Shown here: positions 7,702-18,219 of the stretch, piece after piece | How positions within the stretch are numbered: the stretch's first letter is position 1 | Layout of the letters: each line of letters begins with the position of its first letter | Origin: DATCYZ01 sp036526195 | GTDB taxonomy: Bacteria; Pseudomonadota; Gammaproteobacteria; Burkholderiales; SG8-39 | DNA length: 18,219 bases | Direction: 5' to 3' | Assembly: GCA_036526195.1 (NCBI GenBank) | Contig: DATCYZ010000037.1 | Location: 1 to 18,219 of the forward strand | Notes under the pieces: model-generated | Told to the model about the DNA's origin: nothing | What the model saw: only the letters and a program-made list of their open reading frames with translations | The model's database searches: none | Made by a program: the position numbers and the translations under genes

Positions 7702-7717
7702 GTAACATATATGTTAC
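7702..7717. promoter_or_regulatory. Perfect 16-bp palindrome between mnmC and mmsA, likely operator
   Basis: GTAACATATATGTTAC is perfectly self-complementary, with 8-bp arms and no spacer. It lies in the 172-bp divergent gap, 30 bp upstream of the mnmC TTG and 127 bp upstream of the mmsA ATG, in an AT-rich patch unlike the surroundings. Size and symmetry fit a dimeric helix-turn-helix regulator (TetR, MarR or GntR type), but the regulator is not encoded nearby. Confidence 0.6.
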
Positions 7718-7727
7718 CATAGCTGGG

Positions 7728-7756
7728 CTGGCTGCGCATCATGGAAGGAGTATATT
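7728..7756 (+). promoter_or_regulatory. Possible mmsA promoter
   Basis: TATATT at 7751-7756 matches the sigma-70 -10 at 5/6 positions. The weak -35 CTGGCT (7728-7733, 3/6) is 17 bp upstream. The palindrome at 7702-7717 would lie just upstream of the -35, an activator-like position. Confidence 0.35.
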
Positions 7757-7843
7757 CAAGCCCTCTACCCTACAGCGTGGCGACCGCGCCCCCCGGACGT
7801 CCCGGCGTTCGGCGCGGCAACGCCCCCGAATACGGAGCCGACG

Positions 7844-9358
<1,515 letters not shown>

Positions 9359-9359
9359 G

Positions 9360-9377
9360 GCCGCGCGCGGGCGCGGC
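9360..9377. terminator. GC hairpin after mmsA, possible bidirectional terminator
   Basis: GCCGCGC and GCGCGGC form a perfect 7-bp stem around GCGG. It fills most of the 25 bp between the mmsA stop and the stop of the small minus-strand ORF, the place for a two-way terminator. No T-tract is present. Confidence 0.35.
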
Positions 9378-9383
9378 GCCGGC

Positions 9384-9662
9384 TCAGGCCTCGTCGTCGA
9401 TCAGGCGGCCAAGGCCGCCAGGCGCGAGGCTCGACATCGCGCGGTAGGCGGCGCAGGCCTGCATCGGCGTCGGCGCCGCCCTCCGCACCGCTTGCGACGC
9501 AACCGGCGCCACCAAGGCGAGCTGCGTCCGCGCGTGGGGCGACTCGCGCCGCACCTCGACAGCCTGCGCGACCGCCTCGACCACGCGGCCGCTGCGCGCG
9601 TGCGCCTGCCGGGGCGGGGCATCGAATCCCCAGGTTTCGAAGCGGGCGGCGACACTCGACAT
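9384..9662 (-). CDS. Small hypothetical protein, 92 residues
   Basis: No family was recognised. The ORF has G/C-biased third positions and a soluble, alanine- and arginine-rich product (starts MSSVAARFETWGFDAPPRQ, ends in LGRLIDDEA) with no signal peptide or membrane helix. ATG 9662 was chosen because AAAGGGG lies about 11 nt upstream, like the site before the pbpG-type gene, and because codon bias weakens upstream of it. A longer GTG start at 9746 is possible. The gene would be convergent with mmsA and share the hairpin between them. Overlapping open frames on both strands mean it could be spurious. Confidence 0.42.
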   Translation of the reverse strand: MSSVAARFETWGFDAPPRQAHARSGRVVEAVAQAVEVRRESPHARTQLALVAPVASQAVRRAAPTPMQACAAYRAMSSLAPGGLGRLIDDEA

Positions 9663-9758
9663 AAAGGCGGATTTCCCCTTTGCGCCCGCAATGTGAAACC
9701 ACCCGTCGAAAACTTGACCCGGATCATCAGGCCAATGGGTATCCACTGAAACTGTCTG

Positions 9759-9813
9759 TATAAATACAAGTGGTTGTGAACGCTTCGAAAAGTTTCACTG
9801 GAGAAGCTTTTCG
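9759..9813 (+). promoter_or_regulatory. AT-rich leader of the sensor kinase gene with possible -10 and hairpin
   Basis: TATAAA (9759-9764) is a -10-like hexamer without a clear -35. Downstream, CGAAAAG (9786-9792) and CTTTTCG (9807-9813) can form a 7-bp stem with a 14-base loop in the leader, about 90 nt before the ATG. The 239 bp between the small ORF and the kinase otherwise show nothing recognisable. Confidence 0.25.
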
Positions 9814-9901
9814 CAAGTTTGCATCGGCCCGGACCATCCCCTCCTAAAGTCGATGCGGGGCGGGTCGAAACCCATCCGTTCCCCCCTGAAATCGCCCGCC
9901 C

Positions 9902-12475
9902 ATGGCCCACTCGCTGCCCGTCGTACCCGTCAATGCGTCCGCGGCAGTGCCGCGGCCACGCTGGTTGCGCGAGCGCATGCTGCTGGCGGCCCTCGGCGGG
10001 CCGCTGCTGGTGGCCGCCGCCGCGGTGTTCACGCTGCTGCTCCCGGATGCCGCCGAGATCGCGCCCTCGCTTCGCCTGCAACTCATTGCCGTCACGGTGG
10101 GCGGCATGGTGCTGGCCGCGCTCATCATGCTGTGGATCGTGGGCCTGTTCAGGCGCGACCTTGCCCGCCTTGAAGGCGCTGCGCGCGCGAGCCTGCAGCG
10201 CGCCGAGGCCGCGCTTGGCGAAAGCGAAGCGCGCTATGCGCGCGTGGTCGAGGGCACCGAGGACGGCGTGTTCGACTGGGACTTCCTGCGCGACCGGCAT
10301 TACCTGTCCGCCCGCCTCAAGGCGATGCTCGGGTTCTCGGCGGACGGCCTGCCCGAGCGGCGCGAGATCTTCCGCGAACTGATCCACCCCGAGGATCGCG
10401 CCCGCGTGGACGAAGTGCTGCGCCTGCATTTCGAGGCGGGCGAGCCGCTCGTCGTAGAGCATCGCCTGCGCCGCACCGACGGCGGCTACCTGTAGGTGCG
10501 GGCGCGCGGCGCCGCGGTGCGCGCGCCGGACGGACGCGTGACCCGCCTGTGCGGCACCATCACCGACATCAGCGCCGAGCGGGCGGTGAACGAGCGCGTG
10601 GCGGCGCTGCTCGAGCAACAGCGCGCGGTCTTCGACAATGCGGTGGCCGGCATCGTGCGGCTGAAGCAGGGCGTCATTTCCTCCTGCAACCGGCGATTCT
10701 CGGAACAGCTCGGCTACGGCCCGGCCGAACTCAACGGTCGCAGGATCGCAAGCCTGATCGGCGAGCCGGGCCCGGGCCGGGGCGCAAGCCCGGGCGCGGG
10801 CGCGGACGCGGACGGCGTCCTGATGCAGCGCGAGCTCCTGCTGCGTCGCGCCGATGGCAGCCAGGCCTGGTTCCTGGTGAGCGGCGCCCCCGCGGACGCC
10901 GCCAATCCGGGCCCGGACAGGGTGTGGGTGGTGGTCGACATCGACGACCGCAAGCGCACCGAGCTGGCGCTGCGCGAGAACGAAGCGCGCCTGTACCACG
11001 CCATCAAGGGCTCGAGCGACGCCATCTGGGACTGGGACCTGCGCAACGACCGCTACTACATGTCGCCGCGCATGCGCGAATTCCTCGGCGAGGGGTTCAG
11101 TGAGCCGGTGACCGACCGCGCCTGGTACGAGGCGCGCATGCATGCCGGGGACCGGGCGCGGGTCGCGGAGGCGGTGCGCCGGCACCTGGAGGACGGTGAG
11201 CCCTACGCGATCGAGTACCGGCTGCGCGCAGCGGACGGCAGCGAATGCTGGGTGCGTTCGCGCGGCCAGGCGGTGCGTGACGCCCAGGGACGCGCGGTGC
11301 GCTTTTCGGGCGCCAACACCGACATCACCGCGGCGCGCGCGGATGCCGCGGCGCGCAGGCAGGCCGAGCAGGCCTCGGCGCGCGCGCGTGCGTTTTCCGA
11401 GGCGCTCGTCGCGGCGCAGCCGGGCCTGTTCCTGCTGGTCGCCCGCGGCGGCCGCCTCGCGCACTGGAATGCAAACACCGAGCGCGTGACCGGCTGTACG
11501 CCGGAGGAACTGCGCGGCATGACCGTGCAGCAGCTGATCGCCGCCGAAGACCGGGCGCGCCTGGTCGAGGCGGCACGCACCGCCTACCGTGAAGGCGCCG
11601 GTTCGCTCGAATGCGACCTCATTGCGAAGGACGGCGCGCGCGTGCCCTACGTCTGGTCCGCGCGCCGCTGGGATTCCGGCGGCGAACGCTACCTTGTCGC
11701 CACTGGGACCGACCTCTCCGAGCGTGCGCAGGCCGAGCGCGAGGTTCGCGCCGCCAACCAGCGTCTGGAAGAACGGGTGTCGGAGCGCACCGCGGCGCTC
11801 GAGCGCGCCAACCGCGACCTGGAGGCCTTCAGCTACACGGTGTCGCACGACCTCTCGGCGCCGCTGCGCGCCATCGACGGCTTCGGTGCGCTGCTCGAGG
11901 AGGCCGCCACCGATCGCCTGGACCCCGAGGCGCGCGCGCACCTGGCGCGAATCCGCGGCTCGGCGCGGCAGATGAAGGCGCTGATCGACGACCTGCTGCG
12001 GCTTGCGCGCGTGTCGCGCGACGCGCTTGTTCGGCGCAGGATCGACCTTGCGGACATCGGCCGGCGGATCGTCGGCGACCTGGCCGCGCAGGCGCCGGGT
12101 CGCAGCGTCGAGTTCCTCGTGCCGGCGGTCCTGCCGGCGCATGCCGATGAACGGCTGCTCGGAATCGCGCTCACCAACCTGCTCGGCAACGCATGGAAGT
12201 TCACCGGGCGGGCGGCGCATGCACGCATCGAGCTCGGCGCCGAGACGGTGGACGGGGAGACGCTGTGGTTCGTGCGTGACAACGGCGCCGGGTTCGACAT
12301 GCGCTACGCGGACCGACTGTTCAAGCCGTTCCAGCGCCTGCACGCGACGCACGAGTTCGAGGGCACCGGGATTGGCCTCGCCATCGTGCACAGCATCATC
12401 GAGCGCCACGGCGGGCAGATCCGGGTCGAGTCCGCGCTGAACGCCGGCGCGACATTCCACTTCACACTGGGCTGA
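9902..12475 (+). pseudogene. Multi-PAS sensor histidine kinase interrupted by an in-frame TAG
   Basis: If read through, this is an 858-codon membrane sensor kinase. Two membrane helices (about 26-47 and 61-83) precede four PAS domains: from about 110, from about 240 (with a Gly/Pro-rich insert), from about 360 and from about 495. A coiled coil leads into HisKA with SHDLSAPLRAI (His649), and the ATPase core has the N-box LLGNAWKFT (Asn763), G1 DNGAGFD, FKPFQRLH and GTGIGLA. No receiver domain is attached and no response regulator is adjacent. Codon 198 (10493-10495) is TAG in the C-terminal strand of the first PAS unit; no frameshift or other damage is seen. An upstream in-frame TGA fixes ATG 9902 as the first ATG. 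A GTG right after the TAG could restart a soluble 659-residue kinase. Confidence 0.85.
10493..10495 (+). other. In-frame amber codon replacing an expected Trp
   Basis: The first PAS repeat reads GGYL-stop-VRARGAAVR, while the third PAS repeat of the same gene reads GSECWVRSRGQAVR (11242-11283). The stop aligns with Trp, so one G-to-A change (TGG to TAG) explains it. The next codon is GTG. Confidence 0.9.
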
Positions 12476-12557
12476 AGTCCGCTGGGCTGCGACCTCGGCG
12501 CTGGCCCCGGGCGCGGGTCCGGCCGGCCCTGCTTGCGCCCCTCCGGGCGCGCACGAC

Positions 12558-12563
12558 TACAAT
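12558..12563 (+). promoter_or_regulatory. Probable -10 element of parE
   Basis: TACAAT matches the -10 consensus at 5/6 positions in an AT-rich patch 46 bp before the parE ATG. TTGCGC (12533-12538) is a weak -35 at 19 bp. An upstream stem GCGCCC-CTCC-GGGCGC (12535-12550) might end the kinase transcript but has no T-run. Confidence 0.45.
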
Positions 12564-12609
12564 ATATGGGGATCAAGACCCCGCCATCCACTAGGGATAG
12601 AGTATTCAC

Positions 12610-14592
12610 ATGGCAAGACAAGCGGCCTACGACGCCTCCGCCATCCAGGCCCTGAAAGGCCTGGAGCCGGTGCGGCGCATGCCCGGCATGTACACGCACA
12701 CGGTGCACCCGCTGCACATCGTGCAGGAAGTCATCGACAACGCGATCGACGAGGCGCTGGCCGGGTTCGGCCGCCGCATCACGGTGTCGGTGCACAAGGA
12801 CGGCTCCTTCGAGGTCGAGGACGAGGGCCGCGGCATCCCGGTGGACATGCACCCGGAGGAGAAGAAGCCCGCGGTCGAGGTGGCGTTTTCCATGCTGCAC
12901 GCCGGCGGCAAGTTCGCGAAGTCGGGCGAGGGCGTGTACCACATCTCCGGCGGCCTGCACGGGGTCGGGGTGGCGGTGTCGAACGCGCTCTCGAAACGGC
13001 TCGAGGTCAGCGTGTTCAGGAACGGCGCGCGCCACACGCTCGCCTTCGAGGGCGGCGAACTCGCGCAGAAGCTGAAAAGCGAGAAGCTGAAGGAGCGCCG
13101 CGGCACCGGCACCCTGGTGCGCCTGTGGCCGGACGCGAAGTACTTCGACTCGCCGCAGGTGCCGCTCGCCGAGCTTGAGCACCTGGTCCGCTCCAAGGCC
13201 TACCTGTTGCCGGGCCTGGTCACCGTGCTGCGCGTCGAGGGCCGTGAGGAGAAGTCCTGGGTCTACGAACGCGGCATGGCGCAGTACTTCGAGTTCATGC
13301 TCGCCGGGCGCGAGCTGGTGGCGCCGCTCTTTGCCGGCGAGAAGTTCTTCGACGAGAAGGCCGCGGCCGAGTTTTCGGAGATCGACACCGGCGAGGGCGC
13401 GGCCTGGGCCCTGGGCTGGGTCACCGAGGGCGAGACCTTCGCCGACAGCCACGTCAACCTGATCCCGACGCGCTCGGGCGGCACCCACGAGGCGGGCTTT
13501 CGCTCCGGCATCTTCGGCGCGGTCACCGCCTTCATGGACACCCGCGCGCTCGCGCCCAAGGGCGTGAAGCTGATCGCCGACGACGTCTGGCAGCGCGCCT
13601 GCTTCACGCTCTCGGCGCGCATCGTGCGCACGCAATTCCACGGCCAGACCAAGGAAAAGCTCACCACCCGGCATGCCGCGAAGCTGCTTGAGCTCTGCGT
13701 CAAGGATGCGTTCGAGCTCTGGCTGAACGAGCATCCCGAGGACGGCAAAAAGATCGTCGAGCTCGCCATCGAGCAGGCGAACGCGCGCCTGTCGCGCGGC
13801 AAGAAGGTCGAGAGGAAGAAGGGCTCGGGCATCGCCACGCTGCCAGGCAAACTGGTCGATTGCGCCTCGGGCGAGGTGGGCCGCAACGAACTCTTCCTCG
13901 TTGAGGGCGACTCCGCCGGCGGCTCGGCCAAGGAAGCGCGCGACAAGGACACGCAGGCCATCCTGCCCTTGCGCGGCAAGGTGCTGAACACCATGTCGAA
14001 GGACAGCCGCACGGTGCTCGCCAACAAGGAACTGCAGGCGATCGCCACCGCCATCGGCGTCGACCCGCACGGGGCGCAGGATGCCCCGGAACTCGGCGGC
14101 CTGCGCTACGGCAAGGTGGTGCTGATGACCGACGCCGATGTCGACGGCGGCCACATCCAGGCGCTCTTGCTGACCTTCTTCTTCATGCACTGCCCGAAGC
14201 TGGTCGAGAGCGGGCACCTGTACGTCGCCCAGCCGCCGCTGTTCAAGGTGGAAGTACCCTCGCAGGGCAAGGGCAAGGGCAAGCCGGCGCGGCGGCTGTA
14301 CTGCCTGGACGAGGAGGAACTCGACGAGAGCCTCGCCCGCCTGCGGAAGGAAAAGGTGAAGGAGGGCGCCTGGGACATCTCGCGCTTCAAGGGCCTGGGC
14401 GAGATGAGCCCCGAGCAGCTCTGGGAAACCACCATGAACCCCGACACGCGGCGCCTGGTGCGCATGCAACTCGACCCGGGCGCCATGGCCGAAGCGAAGA
14501 AGACCTTCGAGCTGCTGATGGATTCCGGCGAAGCCGAGGGGCGCAGGAACTGGATGCGCGAACACTGGAGGACGGTGGAGGCAGATATCTGA
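12610..14592 (+). CDS. parE: DNA topoisomerase IV subunit B
   Basis: This is the ATPase subunit of the ParC2ParE2 complex that separates linked daughter chromosomes. The N-terminal GHKL ATPase shows VIDNAIDEALAG (catalytic Glu at about 48), EDEGRGIP and SGGLHGVGVAVSNALS. The transducer domain follows. The TOPRIM domain has ELFLVEGDSAGGSAK (Glu432) and DADVDG (508-513) for the metal ions, and the C-terminal RFKGLGEMSPEQLWETTM is typical. Its 660 residues match the ParE length and exclude GyrB, which carries a longer insert or tail in proteobacteria. The ATG opens the conserved start; AGGGA 12 nt upstream is a weak ribosome binding site. The TGA stop runs straight into a palindromic element. 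Confidence 0.95.
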   Translation: MARQAAYDASAIQALKGLEPVRRMPGMYTHTVHPLHIVQEVIDNAIDEALAGFGRRITVSVHKDGSFEVEDEGRGIPVDMHPEEKKPAVEVAFSMLHAGGKFAKSGEGVYHISGGLHGVGVAVSNALSKRLEVSVFRNGARHTLAFEGGELAQKLKSEKLKERRGTGTLVRLWPDAKYFDSPQVPLAELEHLVRSKAYLLPGLVTVLRVEGREEKSWVYERGMAQYFEFMLAGRELVAPLFAGEKFFDEKAAAEFSEIDTGEGAAWALGWVTEGETFADSHVNLIPTRSGGTHEAGFRSGIFGAVTAFMDTRALAPKGVKLIADDVWQRACFTLSARIVRTQFHGQTKEKLTTRHAAKLLELCVKDAFELWLNEHPEDGKKIVELAIEQANARLSRGKKVERKKGSGIATLPGKLVDCASGEVGRNELFLVEGDSAGGSAKEARDKDTQAILPLRGKVLNTMSKDSRTVLANKELQAIATAIGVDPHGAQDAPELGGLRYGKVVLMTDADVDGGHIQALLLTFFFMHCPKLVESGHLYVAQPPLFKVEVPSQGKGKGKPARRLYCLDEEELDESLARLRKEKVKEGAWDISRFKGLGEMSPEQLWETTMNPDTRRLVRMQLDPGAMAEAKKTFELLMDSGEAEGRRNWMREHWRTVEADI

Positions 14593-14614
14593 AAAGGGGT
14601 CTGACCCCTTTTTT
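14591..14614 (+). terminator. Terminator-like palindrome directly after parE
   Basis: The palindrome GGGGTCTGACCCC is extended by AAAA on the left and followed by six T residues, so it has the form of an intrinsic terminator and begins inside the parE stop codon. If active it would reduce transcription of the downstream small gene and parC. Confidence 0.5.
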
Positions 14615-14662
14615 CTCCATTCGGAACGACGGATGAGATAGCGGAAAAAGGGGTCAGACCCC
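14596..14662. repeat. Inverted pair of REP-like palindromes between parE and the small gene
   Basis: The left element (14596-14615) is GGGGTCTGACCCCTTTTTTC. The right element (14644-14662), GAAAAAGGGGTCAGACCCC, is its reverse complement with one A fewer. Each is itself a 13-bp palindrome, so the pair is a head-to-head unit of about 67 bp like the doublets of repetitive extragenic palindromes. No transposase is present in the window. Confidence 0.7.
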
Positions 14663-14683
14663 ATTTGTGTTCGGGAGGTCGGC

Positions 14684-14941
14684 ATGGCCACGCGCAAGAG
14701 GAAGAAGAGCGCACGAACGAAACCGGTGTGGGAGCGCGGCTACCAGGGCCACGTGCTCTGGCAGGGCAAGGCGAAGCTCGGCAAGGTGACGCGGCTTGCC
14801 GGGCACTTCATCCACCCGCGCGGAAAATACGAGTGGGAAGCCGCGGGCCGTGCCGGCCAGGCGGATGACCTGAAAAAGGCCAAGGCGGCGGTGGAGTACG
14901 CCGTTTCCGTGGCCGGCAAGCAACGCGACCTCTTCGAGTAG
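14684..14941 (+). CDS. Small basic protein encoded between parE and parC, 85 residues
   Basis: No family was recognised. The product starts with a very basic tail (MATRKRKKSARTKP), continues with an aromatic- and glycine-rich core (WERGYQGHVLWQGKAKLGKV, HPRGKYEWEA) and ends in an alanine/lysine-rich probable helix (DDLKKAKAAVEYAVSVAGKQRDLFE). There is no signal or membrane segment, so it is cytosolic and may touch nucleic acid. The ribosome binding site GGGAGGT 5 nt before the ATG is the strongest in the window and codon bias is normal. The TAG stop is 3 nt before the parC ATG, so the two are probably translated together. A link to topoisomerase IV is inferred only from position. Confidence 0.8.
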   Translation: MATRKRKKSARTKPVWERGYQGHVLWQGKAKLGKVTRLAGHFIHPRGKYEWEAAGRAGQADDLKKAKAAVEYAVSVAGKQRDLFE

Positions 14942-14944
14942 ACC

Positions 14945-17242
<2,298 letters not shown>

Positions 17243-17243
17243 G

Positions 17244-18219
17244 GTGAAGGCCGACACGGCGGAAGTTTCGCGCGGCCCGACGGCGCTGCGCGCCGCGCTG
17301 AAGCCGTTTGCCGTGCTGCAACCCCTCGCGGTGCCGATCGCCTTCATCGCGCTCGCCGGCCTCGCGGCGCTCGCCGGGCCGCGCCTGCCGCCCTCGCTCG
17401 CCGGCCTGAAGCTCATCGGCCCCTACGTGATGCTGGTGGCCGCGGCCGGGGTGACGCTGTGGTTCAACCGCGGCCGCGCCTTCGTCATGGCGCTCGCGCT
17501 GCTCGCCGCCTACGCCGGCTACGTCGAGATCGTCGCCTACGGGCCGGGCGCCGTGGCGGCGCACGCCACGCTGCTGGCGATCGCGGTGCTGGTGCCGCTG
17601 AACGTGTTCGCCTCGCTCGCGCTGCCCGAGCGCGGCGCCGGCCTGTCGACCACCTGGCCGTGGATCCTGCTGATCGTGCTGCAGGCGGTGCTGGTGGCCT
17701 GGTTCGCCGCCTCGCCCGCGGCCGCCGCGCCGGTCGAGGACTGGCGCGCGCTGTTCGGCCACTGGGCGCTGCGTTCGCAACCGGTGCCGCTGCTTGGGCG
17801 CCTGGCCTTCGCCGCCGCCTTCGGCGCCGCGGTTTGGCGGTGCTGGCCGCGCTTCGGGCCGCTCGAGTCCGGCAAGGCGGGCGCGCTGGTGGCGTTCTAC
17901 ATCGCCTGCAGCTTTTCCGAGAACTCGGTGGTGTTCGCCGCCTTCATGAGCGCGGCGGGCGCGACGCTGCTCGCGGCCGCCCTGCAGGAATCCTACCGGC
18001 TCGCCTTCCACGACGAGCTCACCGGGCTGCCGGGCCGACGGGCGCTCGACGAGCGCATGCGCGCGCTCGGCGCGAAGTACGCGATCGCCATGGTCGACGT
18101 CGACCACTTCAAGAAGTTCAACGACACCCACGGCCACGATATCGGCGACCAGGTGCTGAAGCTGGTGGCGGCGCGGCTTGCCGAGGTCGGCGCCGGCGGC
18201 CGGGCCTACCGCTACGGCG
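17244..18219 (+). CDS. Membrane GGDEF-domain protein, probable diguanylate cyclase (3' end outside window)
   Basis: The visible 325 codons encode seven or eight hydrophobic helices (about residues 28-247) and then the start of a GGDEF domain: FHDELTGLPGRRALDERM, VDVDHFKKFNDTHGHDIGDQVL with metal-binding Asp near 285, and RAYRYG, where the window ends right before the expected GG(D/E)EF signature. Cyclic di-GMP synthesis at the inner membrane is therefore probable but the active-site motif itself is not seen. GTG 17244 is one base after the parC TAA, preceded only by weak AAGG, so translation is likely coupled to parC. The ligand of the membrane part is unknown. Confidence 0.85.
   Translation, partial: MKADTAEVSRGPTALRAALKPFAVLQPLAVPIAFIALAGLAALAGPRLPPSLAGLKLIGPYVMLVAAAGVTLWFNRGRAFVMALALLAAYAGYVEIVAYGPGAVAAHATLLAIAVLVPLNVFASLALPERGAGLSTTWPWILLIVLQAVLVAWFAASPAAAAPVEDWRALFGHWALRSQPVPLLGRLAFAAAFGAAVWRCWPRFGPLESGKAGALVAFYIACSFSENSVVFAAFMSAAGATLLAAALQESYRLAFHDELTGLPGRRALDERMRALGAKYAIAMVDVDHFKKFNDTHGHDIGDQVLKLVAARLAEVGAGGRAYRYG

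Noticed and set aside
5209..7722. Long plus-strand open frame across lutB end and mnmC
   Set aside because: It is out of frame with lutB and antisense to mnmC; the product is Arg/Ala-rich without any domain.
9752..9771. LexA (SOS) box-like CTGTATAAATACAAGT before the kinase and small ORF
   Set aside because: Only the left half matches CTGT-N8-ACAG; the right half does not, so it cannot be called.
10493..10495. Amber codon as evidence of a recoded genetic code or pyrrolysine
   Set aside because: Four other genes in the window end with TAG at family-typical lengths, and the aligned residue is Trp, one base from TAG.
9401..12460. Very long open frame on the minus strand opposite the sensor kinase
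   Set aside because: It lacks any recognisable domain, is rich in His/Arg/Gly as expected of an antisense shadow in GC-rich DNA, and covers a clear kinase on the plus strand.

Overview
The window is GC-rich proteobacterial chromosome. Third codon positions are almost all G or C. The gene set (ATM1-type ABC exporter, PBP7-type peptidase, fused MnmC, MmsA, and parE and parC close together) points to a betaproteobacterium or a close relative. The exact taxon cannot be fixed from this sequence. Genes are tightly packed and no tRNA, rRNA, CRISPR array or complete insertion sequence was seen.

Left part (1-3402): the tail of an ATM1-type ABC exporter is followed by a penicillin-binding D-alanyl-D-alanine endopeptidase (pbpG type). 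The latter overlaps a histidine N-alpha-methyltransferase (egtD type), which catalyses the first step of ergothioneine synthesis. A convergent IclR-family regulator follows.

Lactate block (3403-5683): divergent from the iclR gene is a coupled lutA-lutB pair encoding iron-sulfur subunits of L-lactate oxidation. The usual third gene, lutC, is not next to them. lutB ends head-on against mnmC, and the two stop codons overlap on the tetranucleotide CTAG.

Middle (5680-9383): mnmC (tRNA wobble uridine modification, minus strand) carries an in-frame run of three 24-bp repeats. The divergent gap before mmsA (methylmalonate-semialdehyde dehydrogenase) holds a perfect 16-bp palindrome that looks like an operator. 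A short minus-strand ORF of 92 codons follows mmsA and may be a real small gene.

Sensor kinase (9902-12475): a multi-PAS membrane histidine kinase is interrupted by one in-frame TAG. The TAG sits exactly where an internal sister PAS domain of the same protein has tryptophan (TGG). Everything downstream stays in frame and intact.

Topoisomerase IV block (12610-18219): parE is followed at its stop codon by a pair of inverted GGGGTC-type palindromes. Next come a small basic protein gene of 85 codons with a strong ribosome binding site, then parC 3 nt later. One nucleotide after the parC stop, a membrane GGDEF protein begins and runs off the right edge just before its signature motif.
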